Below the pieces are notes generated by a model. It did not search any database. It saw only the letters and a program-made list of their open reading frames with translations, and was not told the DNA's origin. Shown here in pieces: positions 39,136-49,206 of a stretch of DNA of 64,000 nt (the stretch's first letter is position 1; each line of letters opens with the position of its first letter). The stretch covers positions 620,001 to 684,000 of the forward strand of contig JAIOKI010000002.1 in the NCBI GenBank assembly GCA_028335825.1. The letters are read 5' to 3'. The DNA comes from Nosema muscidifuracis. Its lineage: Eukaryota; Microsporidia; Nosematidae. The position numbers and the translations under genes are program-made.

Positions 39136-40752
39136 TTATTTTTCTCGTCTTCTCATAAAATTATCATCCATAAGACATTCTAATGTATTCATCAACCACC
39201 AATCAATATTTAATTTTTTAACTTTTCCATATAATTTACAAATAATCGTTACAAATTTAATTTCGAATTCTTCGATATTTATACATTCATCTTTATCATT
39301 TAAACTTATGAAATTAAAAGATAGATCAATAATTTCAGATATTATTAAATAAATATCACCAGAAACAAGAAATAAATTATTTAGATATTTTATGATTACA
39401 GAATTTATATCATTGACAAGTGTATCGATACAAGTAAATGAAATATTCTTTGTATCTGTGTATATTGAAAATTTAAAGTTATGAATAAAATGAAGTACAA
39501 GCTTTGAAAATCGATATTTATAACATCTTTGTAAAAAAAACTGAATAACTGATAGAGTAAATAAAAATCTAAAAATTAGTTCTAATTCCAAAATATTTTT
39601 TTTGGTAATTATTAGACTGAGTATTTTTGGATGAAAATCTATAGTAAGAAATTCAAGAATTGATTGATTATTTTTTAACTGCAAATTCGTATCAAAAATT
39701 TTATAAATTGTATTATTTAAATCAAGTTCAGCCATTTTAAATTTTATCATATCAAATTTCTTGAATGTATTGACTTTGAATAAAAACTTCTTATTTTCAG
39801 GTGATGCTACAGAGAAATCATTAGATATATTAAAAGATTTATCGTTATACAAATCTATAAAAAGATCGTTATAAAATGACATATCATTCATAAAAACGTA
39901 TTTTTCTAATAAAGATATTTCTGACTCTATTTGATTACTTAGTAGTGCGTACGTCGTATCTTTTAAATATGAATGAGCAATATGTAGACCTTTTTCTTTT
40001 GCAAATTGATAGTCCAAATTTATTGGATGATCTAACATTTTATTCAAATTAATTAATTTACCACATTGTAATATCATATCAGCACTATCTATAAATTCGT
40101 AAGGTATTTGTTTATTATTAAATTCATATTTAGATTTCCAATATCCATATTCAATATTATCTTGATTATATAAACATTCTTTTATCATAAAATTATTAAC
40201 TATATCACCTTGTGTAACCCATTTTATAATATCATCTTCTATTTTCTTATAACATTCTTCTATTAAACATTTGTAATTTTCTTTATTACAAGTATTTCGT
40301 ACAAAGTTATAAATTTCTATTTCTTCTTTATTTCTACTATTGTCAATTATAAATCTAAATTCATCAAACAATCTAATATCTTCTTCTATATTAACGTATA
40401 AAGTTTCTATATCAGGGATAATAGGTCTAAGTTTAGAAATCTTATCAAAGAATTTTTTTATATTTATAAGAAAAAATTCACCTATAATTTTCTTAATAGA
40501 ATCAGGACTAGAAAATCCTTTTGAAATAAATTTGTGTATGATACGTACATTTATGCTTATATTCTCAAAAGGATGAAGATATTCATAAGGATAATCTCCA
40601 TTCATAATAAGTGCATACTTTTTGTTCCGTAATCCAATAGACAAATATGTAGTATCAATTCCACATAATATGTAATAAAGATTGTCTAGAATTATTTTAT
40701 GTTTGTTATTTTCAAAATTTCTTGTTTCATTACTTTTATCTAAATTATGCAT
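39136..40752 (-). CDS. Gamma-tubulin complex component (Spc97/Spc98 family)
   Basis: Microtubule-nucleation factor of the spindle plaque. In order, the family landmarks are ILCGIDTTYL (about 29-38), GEFFLINIKKFF, a W-x2-[QG]-GDI-x-NNF-x2-[KE] block (KWVTQGDIVNNFMIKE, about 177-192), ADMILQCGKLINL (about 224-236, the A-x2-IL-x-[TC]-GK-x-LN signature) and LLEKYVFMNDMSFYNDLFID near 283. The C-terminal half is the gamma-tubulin-binding GRIP2-like helical region. At 538 residues it is short for Spc97/GCP2 (about 820-900) or Spc98/GCP3. I lean to Spc97/GCP2 but cannot decide. GGG at 40753-40755 on the plus strand reads as GGG directly before ATG on the minus strand. Confidence 0.83.
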   Translation of the reverse strand: MHNLDKSNETRNFENNKHKIILDNLYYILCGIDTTYLSIGLRNKKYALIMNGDYPYEYLHPFENISINVRIIHKFISKGFSSPDSIKKIIGEFFLINIKKFFDKISKLRPIIPDIETLYVNIEEDIRLFDEFRFIIDNSRNKEEIEIYNFVRNTCNKENYKCLIEECYKKIEDDIIKWVTQGDIVNNFMIKECLYNQDNIEYGYWKSKYEFNNKQIPYEFIDSADMILQCGKLINLNKMLDHPINLDYQFAKEKGLHIAHSYLKDTTYALLSNQIESEISLLEKYVFMNDMSFYNDLFIDLYNDKSFNISNDFSVASPENKKFLFKVNTFKKFDMIKFKMAELDLNNTIYKIFDTNLQLKNNQSILEFLTIDFHPKILSLIITKKNILELELIFRFLFTLSVIQFFLQRCYKYRFSKLVLHFIHNFKFSIYTDTKNISFTCIDTLVNDINSVIIKYLNNLFLVSGDIYLIISEIIDLSFNFISLNDKDECINIEEFEIKFVTIICKLYGKVKKLNIDWWLMNTLECLMDDNFMRRREK

Positions 40753-40755
40753 CCC
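40753..40755 (-). promoter_or_regulatory. GGG-type start-site motif of the gamma-tubulin complex gene
   Basis: The minus strand reads GGG immediately before the ATG at 40752. The GGG form of the microsporidian start-site box is less common than CCC in this window; the other clear case is at the uL1 gene. Confidence 0.5.
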
Positions 40756-40935
40756 TTAAAAAAAATAAAAAATAAAAATTTGTTTACATAAAAAAAGGTT
40801 TAACAAGGGATTGAAAATATAAGGAGAGTATGAATAAATTTATTGAATTTAAAAGTAATTTTAAAATATAAATTAAAAATCGTTAGATTTTTATGCAGTT
40901 TCTAAATAAACATTTAAAATTTAATCCTTATTAAT

Positions 40936-41616
40936 ATGAAAATAAAATTTGAGTCTTTAAATAATTTATTAAATGTCCTCAAATCAGAAAAAGAGTTTAG
41001 AATACAAATAATTACCAGAGAAGATATCAAAATATTTAAATTATTTCTTGATAATAGCAATATTAACTATCATATAAATTATTGGAATAATTATCTAATA
41101 AGCAATAATCAACAAATTATTCATATTTACACGTCATCAGAAGATTTTAATCCAAAATACAAAAAGGTTATACTTTTCAGTCCTAAAGTCGATAATGAAT
41201 TTATTCAATTTTGTTTTAAACCCACTTACGATGAAAAATTAAATTATTTAAAATCTAAGTATGAGAAAAATACCAAAATTAAAATTATACTAGATGCATA
41301 CAAAAATTGTGCTATACATGAATTATGCGATAAGATAGAAAATAAAGAAATGTTGTGTATGACAGAATGTTTTGATTATGTAGAGTCTTTGATATTATTT
41401 TCTATGTGTAAGTATTTCAAATTAATTGAGATAATTAAAGAGGTTAGAAATATTGATAGAAAAATTAATAACAAATTTTTAATAAAAATGAAAATCAATG
41501 GGTTAGTCAATAGAAAGGTTATTTTCTATAAAAATAATCTATACAAGCTTAATATAAGCTTAGAAGCTTTAGAGATAATTTGTAAAAAAATTGATCTGGA
41601 CATAAAAAAGATTTGA
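40936..41616 (+). CDS. Hypothetical protein, possible C-terminal winged helix
   Basis: Not recognised. A 226-residue, Lys/Ile/Asn-rich protein with no signal peptide or membrane span. The middle region (FNPKYKKVILFSPKVDNEFI) alternates strands and charged turns; the last 45 residues (IKMKINGLVNRKVIFYKNNL followed by a helix) look like a small winged-helix hairpin, which would fit DNA-replication or transcription proteins such as ORC subunits, but the evidence is too weak to name it. It is divergent from the gamma-tubulin complex gene (183 bp between starts) and convergent with the otubain gene. Confidence 0.7.
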   Translation: MKIKFESLNNLLNVLKSEKEFRIQIITREDIKIFKLFLDNSNINYHINYWNNYLISNNQQIIHIYTSSEDFNPKYKKVILFSPKVDNEFIQFCFKPTYDEKLNYLKSKYEKNTKIKIILDAYKNCAIHELCDKIENKEMLCMTECFDYVESLILFSMCKYFKLIEIIKEVRNIDRKINNKFLIKMKINGLVNRKVIFYKNNLYKLNISLEALEIICKKIDLDIKKI

Positions 41617-41745
41617 TTTGAAAAATTTCAAATTTAACTTAATAAATATATTTAGAAAAGCTTATAAACTATAAAATTTAATACACGAGTAATACGAAAA
41701 AATTGATTTTAAAAAATTATTGTATTTTCTAAATAATTCGTTATT

Positions 41746-42384
41746 TTAATAGTATCCTGGTTCAAAATGATTTGGTGTATGTATAATAGTTAAACAATCA
41801 TCATGTACACCATAAATTCTGGTACAATTTTCATTCTGTTCTTGTATATCAATAACTTCAATATTTAAAGGTAGAATTTCTACTAATGCTCCTATTTCCA
41901 TATATCCAGCTTCAGAAAAGAAAGGTTCGACATTATTTTTACAATAATCAGCGACATTCATATCAACCAGAAATGGTTCGTATTTAGAACTATTATTTCG
42001 CATTTCTGCTGAGATAACAAGTCGAAGAAAGTAAATCACCTCATACAAATTATATTTATCTAAATCTTCAAAATTTACATTATTATTTACTAAGTTTTTA
42101 ATTGTATCAATATAATCACTGTAGGTGAATTCTTCAATCTTCATGTTATTAAAATACTGTACACATTTTTCCAAAAAAGATTCCCATTTTGAATTAAATT
42201 CAGGATGAGATCTAACATAATCAATGAGCTGAATTCCTATACTTAGATATAAACAATTACCATCTCTTTTGATTGATCGATATGATTTAATTTTACCAAA
42301 CCTTTTTGTATACATTTTATGATCTTTAATATTTTTTTTCTTTGAAACGAGCTGGTCTTCGTTTAAGTTCTGAGTTTCAATCAT
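41746..42384 (-). CDS. Otubain-type OTU deubiquitinase
   Basis: Cysteine protease that removes ubiquitin, of the peptidase C65/otubain type. Residues 40-46 read RDGNCLY: D41 and C44 match the catalytic Asp and nucleophile of the D-G-N-C motif. The helix YMEIGALVEILPLNIEVIDI (about 161-180) corresponds to the EIxALAExLxxxVxVVxL stretch in OTUB1, and H206 in HTPNHFEPGY is the catalytic His in the position of RPGHYDILY. All catalytic residues are thus present. No signal peptide, so a cytosolic or nuclear housekeeping role is more likely than an effector. CCC at 42390-42392 lies five bases before the ATG. Confidence 0.88.
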   Translation of the reverse strand: MIETQNLNEDQLVSKKKNIKDHKMYTKRFGKIKSYRSIKRDGNCLYLSIGIQLIDYVRSHPEFNSKWESFLEKCVQYFNNMKIEEFTYSDYIDTIKNLVNNNVNFEDLDKYNLYEVIYFLRLVISAEMRNNSSKYEPFLVDMNVADYCKNNVEPFFSEAGYMEIGALVEILPLNIEVIDIQEQNENCTRIYGVHDDCLTIIHTPNHFEPGYY

Positions 42385-42781
42385 TCTCAGGGTAAAAGAC
42401 TTTATTAAATAAAAAAATACAATAATGTTTATTTATTAACATAAATAAATATCATAATTTTATTTATAAACTTGAAAGATTGAATGTTAATTAAGTAAAA
42501 TATTTATAAATAAAAATTTGTTAAAATAATTTTATATTAGCATTGATTGAAATAAATTTGATAATAGCATTTTTAAAAGTTAATATTTACGAATAAAATA
42601 ATTTTATAATAATTGAATAATATTTACGAATAAAAATTTTATAATAATTTGATAATAGCATTGATTAAAATAAATTTTAATAATCTATTTATATGCCTTA
42701 TCTATTAATAAATAAAAAAATATTGTTTATAATATGAAAAAAAACTGACTAAAATATTTTAATTATATTAATTTTTTATAA
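42385..42781. repeat. AT-rich spacer with repeated TTTACGAATAAAA and TAGCATTGATT motifs
   Basis: Between about 42535 and 42680 AATATTTACGAATAAAA occurs twice, TTTTATAATAATT(T)GAATA/GATA twice and TAGCATTGATTRAAATAAAT twice, forming an irregular direct repeat. No gene seen. Confidence 0.5.
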
Positions 42782-43489
42782 TTACATGATAAGCCTTTTG
42801 TCTACCTTTTTAAATTCAGAATCCATTAAATCTTGCAAAACTACCATTCTATGATATCCATGAACTTGTTTATTTTCATAGGTTCCTTTGAAAATAATCG
42901 GACCAAATATATGTAATAAATCACTCTTTGACGTCATTGAATAATTTTTTTTCTCGTCTATACTTTTAAAGAGTTCTATTAATGTCATAAGAAATGTTCT
43001 ATTTTGTCTATTTAAAATAAAAGGAATTCTTTTTATAATTTCCTTTTGTCTATTAGCATCATATTTTAGATATGATTCGAAAAGAGCTTCATGAACATCC
43101 TTTGGCAAGAATGGTATGCTATTATTCCTCACATATCTTATAAACCCCTGAGCAACCAAGTAAACATTAACTGTTTCAAGTTGAATATTGTCATTGGTCT
43201 GAATCTCTTCGTAAATTCTTTGTACAGCTTCTTCGTCACAGTTACCATAAAAGATCTTCAAAGTATCACTCTTCAATTTCAGATAACCCATTACTCTAAG
43301 TACTGATTCTGTACAAAGAGAATCATTTTCATCTTTATTTAATGTACAACATGATAATACTCCATCAAAATTACATTCTTTATATTTATCTGGGAGTATA
43401 TCATTCACACATTTTTTTCTTAATGAACTAGCCTCTTCCTCAGTTAAGGAATCGTACATTACAAAGTCAAATTCTAGATCATTATCCAT
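42782..43489 (-). CDS. RhoGAP-domain protein
   Basis: Activates GTP hydrolysis by Rho-family GTPases (family knowledge). The protein is 235 residues and is nearly all RhoGAP domain. The catalytic arginine-finger loop, G-[IV]-[FL]-R-x-S-G in the family, appears as ESVLRVMG with R65. Then come VAQGFIRYVRNNSIPFLPKD (the LxxYLRELPxPLxP block), a long helix with NRTFLMTLIELFKSI (the N-x2-TL-x2-L-x2-[HF]-L block) and SDLLHIFGPIIF (the NLAxxFGPxLx block). The substrate GTPase is unknown. No membrane-binding domain. The ATG at 43489 is first in frame and is preceded by AT-rich sequence without a CCC box. Confidence 0.8.
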   Translation of the reverse strand: MDNDLEFDFVMYDSLTEEEASSLRKKCVNDILPDKYKECNFDGVLSCCTLNKDENDSLCTESVLRVMGYLKLKSDTLKIFYGNCDEEAVQRIYEEIQTNDNIQLETVNVYLVAQGFIRYVRNNSIPFLPKDVHEALFESYLKYDANRQKEIIKRIPFILNRQNRTFLMTLIELFKSIDEKKNYSMTSKSDLLHIFGPIIFKGTYENKQVHGYHRMVVLQDLMDSEFKKVDKRLIM

Positions 43490-44297
43490 AAAAATATGTA
43501 AATTCTTTTTTTATAGCTTAATCAACAAATTAATTTTGTTTCTTCTTAAATTAATTTTCATTGATCAATGAAATAATTGACATATCGTAATTACCAACAT
43601 TATTATTATTCGATATTTCTTATTTTATAAGATAATTGATATATTAAATATTAGTACTTTTTTCTATAAGAAATATAGTATGATGATACCTTTAAATTGA
43701 TTTCTTTTTTTTGTATTGATTTATTGTTAATTTTTTTACTTATAAAATTAAAAAATCTTGATTTATGCAGCAATATTTTAAAATTATAAATAAATATTTT
43801 TTATATAACTATTATAATGGATAAAAATTTTTTCTATGATTAATAACTAATTACTAATATAACTATTATTTCTATTATTATTTTGCATAAACACTATTTC
43901 TTTTATAGTGGATAAAAATTATTTCTATGGTTAATAAACATTATTTCTTTTAAAATAATAAAAATTATTTCTATGATTAAAAAAACTATTAATTGTTAGT
44001 ATAGAGATAATAAAATGATAAGTTATCAGAAAGACTAATTATACTTCTTAAATTTCAGATTTATTAATAAAAAAATAACAAAGATCCTTCTAAAATAAAC
44101 ATTCCAATTAGAATTTTTTTTATGTAATTTAAGATACTGATTTGAAATAAATTTATTCAGTTAAAACAAATAACGTCTTTTTAAATACGAAACTATTTTA
44201 AAATTAAAAAAACTTCTAAATATTTCAAATAAATTTTTCTTTGAATAAAAAATCTATTTTTTTTTAAATTATTTAAAATTTTTTTTTAAAGAGGGGT
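43490..44297. repeat. AT-rich divergent spacer with weak repeats
   Basis: No gene. Around 43815-43995 a block GGATAAAAATTATTTCTATG followed by (A/G)TTAATAA recurs three times with variation, and ACTATTATTTCT/CACTATTTCTTTTA-like segments lie between. The remainder is AT-rich without visible structure. Confidence 0.45.
44293..44296 (+). promoter_or_regulatory. GGGG start-site motif of the uL1 gene
   Basis: GGGG lies one base upstream of the ATG at 44298 and stands out against about 300 bases of nearly pure A/T. It supports this ATG as the start. Confidence 0.55.
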
Positions 44298-44951
44298 ATG
44301 GCTAAAGTCGAAGAACAGAATCAACTTTTATTTATTGAGAAAACTAAAATAGAAAAACTTTTAGATGAAATTAAAGAAGAGAACAAGGATTATACTGACA
44401 CTATTCAGATTCAATTATCTCTTAAGGGATTAGATCCAAGAAGAGATAACAAGATAACTAAGGATATTACTATGCCTTACAAATCTAGATACATGAGTAA
44501 AACTATTGTACTTGCTGATAAAGATACTGGAGCTATTTGTGAAGAAAAAGGAATCCCATTTGTTTTAATAGATGATCTTATGCAAGATAAGATGATTAAT
44601 GAGAAGAAGAAGATCTTTAAAAATAACAAGTACTTCATTTTGTGTAAGGGATCTAATAAAGTATTCCAAACTAAAATATTTTTGAGAGCAGGTAAGATTC
44701 CTTATATGCTAAAGGATGATGATAAAGTTGATAATATTTATAATAATGCATTAAAGATGTACAGATTGAGAGTCAAGGACATGTCTGTTACTTCTTTCCC
44801 TATTGGTCATACTAAAATGGACAACAATGAATTATTTGAGAATATTAAACATGGAATGACTGTAGTAGCAGCAGCTTTAAAGAAGGGTGAAGAAAATATT
44901 AAGAACGTTTATTTGAAGGGAGCACAAAAGGCACCTAAGAAGGTTTATTAA
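44298..44951 (+). CDS. RPL1: 60S ribosomal protein uL1 (L10a)
   Basis: Large-subunit ribosomal protein forming the L1 stalk. Residues 44-55 (KGLDPRRDNKIT) match the LKNYDPQRDKRFSG block of yeast Rpl1, followed by MPYKSRYMSKTIVLADKDTG (KLPNCPRPNMSICIFGD) and IPFVLIDDL. The terminal part, TVVAAALKKGEENIKNVYLK followed by GAQKAPKKVY, corresponds to VSLLKKNWQNVGSLVVKSSMGPAFRLY. Length of 217 residues equals that of yeast Rpl1. The strong GGGG start box, near-canonical length and richer codon choice than the neighbours fit a highly expressed gene. Confidence 0.93.
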   Translation: MAKVEEQNQLLFIEKTKIEKLLDEIKEENKDYTDTIQIQLSLKGLDPRRDNKITKDITMPYKSRYMSKTIVLADKDTGAICEEKGIPFVLIDDLMQDKMINEKKKIFKNNKYFILCKGSNKVFQTKIFLRAGKIPYMLKDDDKVDNIYNNALKMYRLRVKDMSVTSFPIGHTKMDNNELFENIKHGMTVVAAALKKGEENIKNVYLKGAQKAPKKVY

Positions 44952-45287
44952 ATAAATTATTTAATCTTAAGTCGCCCATAGAACCTTTAAATTATTTTTT
45001 TGAAAGGGGATATTGTAATTTTAGATATACACTTTTATTTTTTAGTAAAATTTATAATCATTTTTTATTTAATAAATTGACAAAAATTTCTAATCTACCG
45101 AATTAGAGTTTTATTTTAAAACACATTTTACAATTTATTTAGCTACTAAATTTACATAATTTCTTTTTAAGAAGTAAATATTAGCTTATCTTACTGTTTT
45201 ATTTAGTATATATTTTCTTTCAATAATATCCTTCTTCTTCTGGTTATTCAATTTTCTATAATATAATATCCTTCTTCTTCTGGTTAT
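44952..45287. repeat. Spacer with a 42-bp duplication at the 3' end of the next gene
   Basis: AATATCCTTCTTCTTCTGGT followed by TATT occurs at about 45226 and 45268, in a 40-42 bp tandem duplication that abuts the stop codon of the minus-strand gene ending at 45288. Nothing else recognisable; two TTTAATTT-rich stretches only. Confidence 0.55.
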
Positions 45288-45524
45288 TTAACTTTTCATA
45301 ATATTTTCTCTTAAATATTCTAATAACATATCTGCCTGGTTAAAGCATCCTTTTAAACAATTTTTATCTTGATTACTTTCGCTTGAAAATATATTCCTGG
45401 ACTCTACTATGTACTGTTTGTGGAACTTTTCTATTAGATCATCACATAGGAGAAATTTTTGTTTTATATTTGAGTAATGTTCATCAGTGATAACTAATAG
45501 ATCAAGCTTTTCTTTTTTCTCCAT
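45288..45524 (-). CDS. Small hypothetical protein
   Basis: A 78-residue acidic protein starting MEKKEKLDLLVITDEHY, with no signal peptide or membrane span. Its only cysteines are C27 and a C56-x3-C60 pair in NCLKGCFNQADMLLEY. The second pair followed by a helix recalls the C-terminal CxxxC of small Tim chaperones, but the first CxxxC is missing, so I do not name it. No CCC box at the start. Coding status rests on a reasonable amino-acid composition and the lack of a competing frame. Confidence 0.5.
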   Translation of the reverse strand: MEKKEKLDLLVITDEHYSNIKQKFLLCDDLIEKFHKQYIVESRNIFSSESNQDKNCLKGCFNQADMLLEYLRENIMKS

Positions 45525-47082
45525 GTCGATCTTTTAAAAAATTTTAAAATATATTGTAACTACCTCAATAATTACTTTTTCTTTTTTACTTTATCTAATA
45601 TTTAAATGTTCTTTTTTTTATTTGGCATTAGTTTATATCTAAAATATCTCTACTCTTTCCTCATTATACACTCCTAAAAAGAGTGATTTTTTATATTTTC
45701 TGTGCGTAGTATTGCTCATCTTCTTTCTGTTGTGTTGTAGTAACATTTTTTTCACATTTGAACTCAATATTAGTAAGACCTTTTATCATCTTTTTTTTGA
45801 TAGATACAGGCATTTCTTTAATGCAAGTTTGTGATAAATTAGTACTTTATGATAATTCTTAAACCTATCGACTAGCTCTTTAAGTGTTCGTTTTTGATGC
45901 TTTGTTATATTGCAAGATAACGGTCAATGAAGTCTCGGAATTAACATCTTTAGGGTCTAAGTCTTTCTTTTGAATGAACACTTGTCATATTTACATTCTA
46001 TTTCATTGTCTCGACCTGTTATAAAGAAATTATCAATTCTTTTTTTTCATAACAGCTCAACTGACAATAATTATTAATTATTAAAAATATTATAAAAATT
46101 GATTATTTAATAAAATCCACTCATAAATAATTTTGTAATGCACAGGTATATTACATTTTCTAATAAAATAATACAAAATTAGTCCTTTCTCTGTAAATAT
46201 CTTAGTTAATATATTTATTGTTATATTTATATGATAGTTTTAAGTTCAATATATTTTTCATTTATTAATATTCCATTTTTAGATAAATTAAAATGGTCTT
46301 AGAACGTTCTATTTCAAATACCTTTCACCATAAAAATTTTAAAGTTTGAAATTTAATAATTTATTTATTTTTGTAACCCCTAATAAAAATAAATTCCTGT
46401 TCTCAGAACGGAAATACTTTATAATAATATTTATTTAATGTTAAATTTTTCAGTTACAAGCTATACTTTTTTTATAGATTATTAATGCTGATTTGTGTCA
46501 TCAATTTATTGATATTAAATTTCACAATCAGTCTTACATAATTAAAGGTAAAATTTCATTTAATATTTAAGCTTTAGTTTATGTAAAGACGTAGGATGGA
46601 ATAATACGAGATTAGTCTAAAACCTTAGTTAAATCATATTAAAATCAAAAGTGTTTGAGATGAATTTGGAAAGTTTCTATAAATAGAAGCAGAAGAATCC
46701 TTCCCTTATTAATTGAGATCTAAAGTGCTATTTCTCATCTTTTTAATATATTTAGATTAAATTTGATTTGTTGTTTTTAAATGTTTCTAGTATTTTTAAA
46801 TTAAAAGATATTTTTTTTTATTCAAATCAAACGTTAATTATCTCAAAATACCCGCCATTTTTTATTCTTCTTATAATTTCAAAAAGTAAATATTAAAAAT
46901 TATTTAACTAAAAAACTTGAACAAAATTTTGTTTACATTAATTTTTTTAAAATAAAAATTTCTAAAATCTTTTCTAATTACGAAGTATGTGCATAAAATT
47001 TTCTCAATATTTAATATAAAATTAAATTATCTACAAACAAAGTTAATTAAAAAATATAAATATTCAAAAAAAAAATTAATTT
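45525..47082. other. Long spacer holding a decayed gene
   Basis: The 1.56 kb spacer contains the pseudogene at 45691-46049 listed separately. Around 46380-46430 there is an inverted-repeat-like TTCCTGTTCTCAGAACGGAA. From 46,450 to 47,082 I see only AT-rich DNA with no coding frame of note. Confidence 0.5.
45691..46049 (-). pseudogene. Decayed protein gene of about 119 codons
   Basis: The minus strand here is less AT-rich than the flanks and reads as a protein in pieces: it opens with an ATG and MKKRIDNFFITGRDNEIECK, later ITKHQKRTLKELVDRFKNYH, and ends KCEKNVTTTQQKEDEQYYAQ before a stop. The coding-like stretch changes frame once and has about two internal stops, so it is broken. The first part has C-x4-C spaced like a BED or C2H2 finger start, but I do not recognise a family. 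It may be a decayed host gene or a remnant of a DNA transposon protein. Confidence 0.45.
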
Positions 47083-47703
47083 ATGATTTTTTTGTTGATG
47101 ATAAATATTGCGATATTTATTAATTTAGATCAACAAGAAGTAACTTTTTATGTAAATGATTCAGATAATGAGAACAGTTGTTCAATAAACTTACAAGATG
47201 ATTCAGAATCAAAGAAAGATATTTGTTTAGAATATAATCTTTGTAATGAAAGTGATAATCCATTAGCTTGTCCTAGAATGCTAGAATATATTCATGATCA
47301 TAGAATATCTGATATTAGATTTATACAGAAAGAAAATTTATTAATTTTTCTTAATCAACTTGTTTCCGAATCTTTGTATTTAACAGATTCTCAGCTTATA
47401 AAACTTAAAATTTATTTAGAATTAATTTTTTGTGTTTTAGAAGGAATACTTGATTATTATAAAGAAATAGATTCTGATATAAGAAATCGTATTCATTATA
47501 TAAAAGATTATTATAGAAATACATCACTTGATAATACAACAATTAAGCCATTTTTCAGAAATATGTTAATTGATATGGAATGTGAAGTATTTGATTTATA
47601 TAGATTTCCTAAAGAAGTAGATTTCTTCAATTTTCTTTATATTAAAGATAGTTATAGCTCTAAAATAAGAATCGTTGATCTAGTATTGAGTTCTTTGAAA
47701 TAA
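47083..47703 (+). CDS. Secreted protein of unknown function
   Basis: Not recognised. A 206-residue protein with an N-terminal hydrophobic segment MIFLLMINIAIFINL acting as signal peptide. The N-terminal mature part is acidic and contains several cysteines (SCSINL, DICLEYNLC, LACPRM), followed by a helical region (LYLTDSQLIKLKIYLELIFC) and two further Cys. N-glycosylation-like sites NTS and NTT occur near the middle. No similarity to the six-Cys family upstream. ATG at 47083 is the first in frame; no CCC box. A secreted or spore-surface location is inferred. Confidence 0.62.
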   Translation: MIFLLMINIAIFINLDQQEVTFYVNDSDNENSCSINLQDDSESKKDICLEYNLCNESDNPLACPRMLEYIHDHRISDIRFIQKENLLIFLNQLVSESLYLTDSQLIKLKIYLELIFCVLEGILDYYKEIDSDIRNRIHYIKDYYRNTSLDNTTIKPFFRNMLIDMECEVFDLYRFPKEVDFFNFLYIKDSYSSKIRIVDLVLSSLK

Positions 47704-48375
47704 AAAATTTTCATTTGTAAAAAATTAAAGATGATGATAAATTAATTTAAAAAAAATTTTAATAGATTTAAAGAAAATGATGTGTCATATTTTTACAATT
47801 AAAATGATTGTAAAAACTTATGTTAAATTTTAAGTTTAAATAATTCTTGAGTGTTATTATTTTGATTTTATATTATGTTAAATATCAAAATCCTCTTGTC
47901 AAAAGTTCAATGTAATTAAATTTGTAATTATATTTTTTTCATAAAATATTTAATTTATTGAACTTTTAATAGTGGTTGTTAAATATTTTAGATCTGATAA
48001 TTTTTATCAAGCCTTTCAATTTTCAAAGAAAAATAAATTTTTATTGAGGATTAAAAAATAAATAATCGTTAAATTTTTACTAAGTCTTGTAATTTAACGA
48101 ACAAAATAAATTTTTATTGAGGGTTAAAAAATAAATAATTGTTAATTTTTTATAAATTTTTACTAAGTCTTTCAACGAACAAAGTAAATTTTTATTGAGG
48201 GTGAGAAATAAATTTTTATATAAATATAAACAACAAGTTTGATATTATAATAATAAAGCCAATACTTTTATGTATTTTATGGTTGTAAATTAAATACTCC
48301 TTAAATTATAAATCATAATAGAAGTCTTCATTTTAAGAAGACCTACCTTAAAAAAATATCATATTTTATAATAAT
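47704..48375. repeat. Convergent spacer with 73-78 bp repeat, three copies
   Basis: AAATAAATTTTTATTGAGG occurs at about 48031, 48104 and 48182; between copies AAATTTTTACTAAGTCTT and TTAACGAACAAA recur, giving three units of 73-78 bp from about 48005 to 48215. No gene in the rest. Confidence 0.8.
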
Positions 48376-49206
48376 TTAATCTTCTTCATTCTTATCAAAG
48401 GTTCTTTTATTCTCTTCAACTAGAATTTCTTCTACTGATTGATTTCCTTTTATCTGCTTAGTTTCTGTACTAGAAAAATTAATTTTATTATTATTATTAA
48501 AATCTACTTCTTCTTTCTTATCATCTTCAGATTTCCCAATTAGTTGAATATTAAAATATAAAGATTTTTTAAGTACAATTTCATATTCATCATAATATAA
48601 AGATGAAAATACATCATCTTGATTACAAGCTAAAATTCTTTCATTAGATGAATCTGATAAATTCCCTATAAATTTCAGGTTCACATCCTGACCAAGATTT
48701 TTTAACGTTAAATTAGAACAAGATCCTATCAAGAATTCTTCTTTATTAACATCAAGTAGAAAAATATTGTAAAAATATTCTTGTTTAAATCTTAAGAAAT
48801 TATTTTTTGACTCACTCAAATCTAATTTAATCTTTAATTTTACAATTTCAGGATTATTCGTTAATTGAGTTTCTGTCTTATCACTGCATTCTAATACTAT
48901 AACAAATATTTTAGCAAAAAATGATTTTTGTTTAATTAATTTATCTTTGGAATAAAATCCAATTTCTATTCCCACTTTATTATTAATAACAATCTTTAAG
49001 ATATCATTTATGTCTCTAGACATTGACACATCTAAATCATTTGATCCATCATATGAAATAGATAATTTGTCATAATTACATAACTCATCTGGAAGAATGA
49101 ATCTATTTTCATCTATAGACACCACTTTCTTGATATTAGTTATATTTATAAAAGAATTAGTATCTATTAATGCCATAATAAAACCTATTATAATATAATA
49201 TTTCAT
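48376..49206 (-). CDS. Secreted protein of unknown function
   Basis: Not recognised. A 276-residue protein beginning MKYYIIIGFIMALIDTNS, a plausible signal peptide. Most of the mature chain alternates short hydrophobic strands with charged turns (for example KIVINNKVGIEIGFYSKDK), suggesting a beta-rich fold, with cysteines spaced through the chain and sites such as NIT, NLT and NLS for N-glycosylation. The C-terminal 60 residues are low-complexity, acidic and hydrophilic (ending KRTFDKNEED). CCCC at 49208-49211 is one base before the ATG at 49206, supporting the start and the reality of the gene. Convergent with the secreted gene at 47083. Confidence 0.68.
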   Translation of the reverse strand: MKYYIIIGFIMALIDTNSFINITNIKKVVSIDENRFILPDELCNYDKLSISYDGSNDLDVSMSRDINDILKIVINNKVGIEIGFYSKDKLIKQKSFFAKIFVIVLECSDKTETQLTNNPEIVKLKIKLDLSESKNNFLRFKQEYFYNIFLLDVNKEEFLIGSCSNLTLKNLGQDVNLKFIGNLSDSSNERILACNQDDVFSSLYYDEYEIVLKKSLYFNIQLIGKSEDDKKEEVDFNNNNKINFSSTETKQIKGNQSVEEILVEENKRTFDKNEED

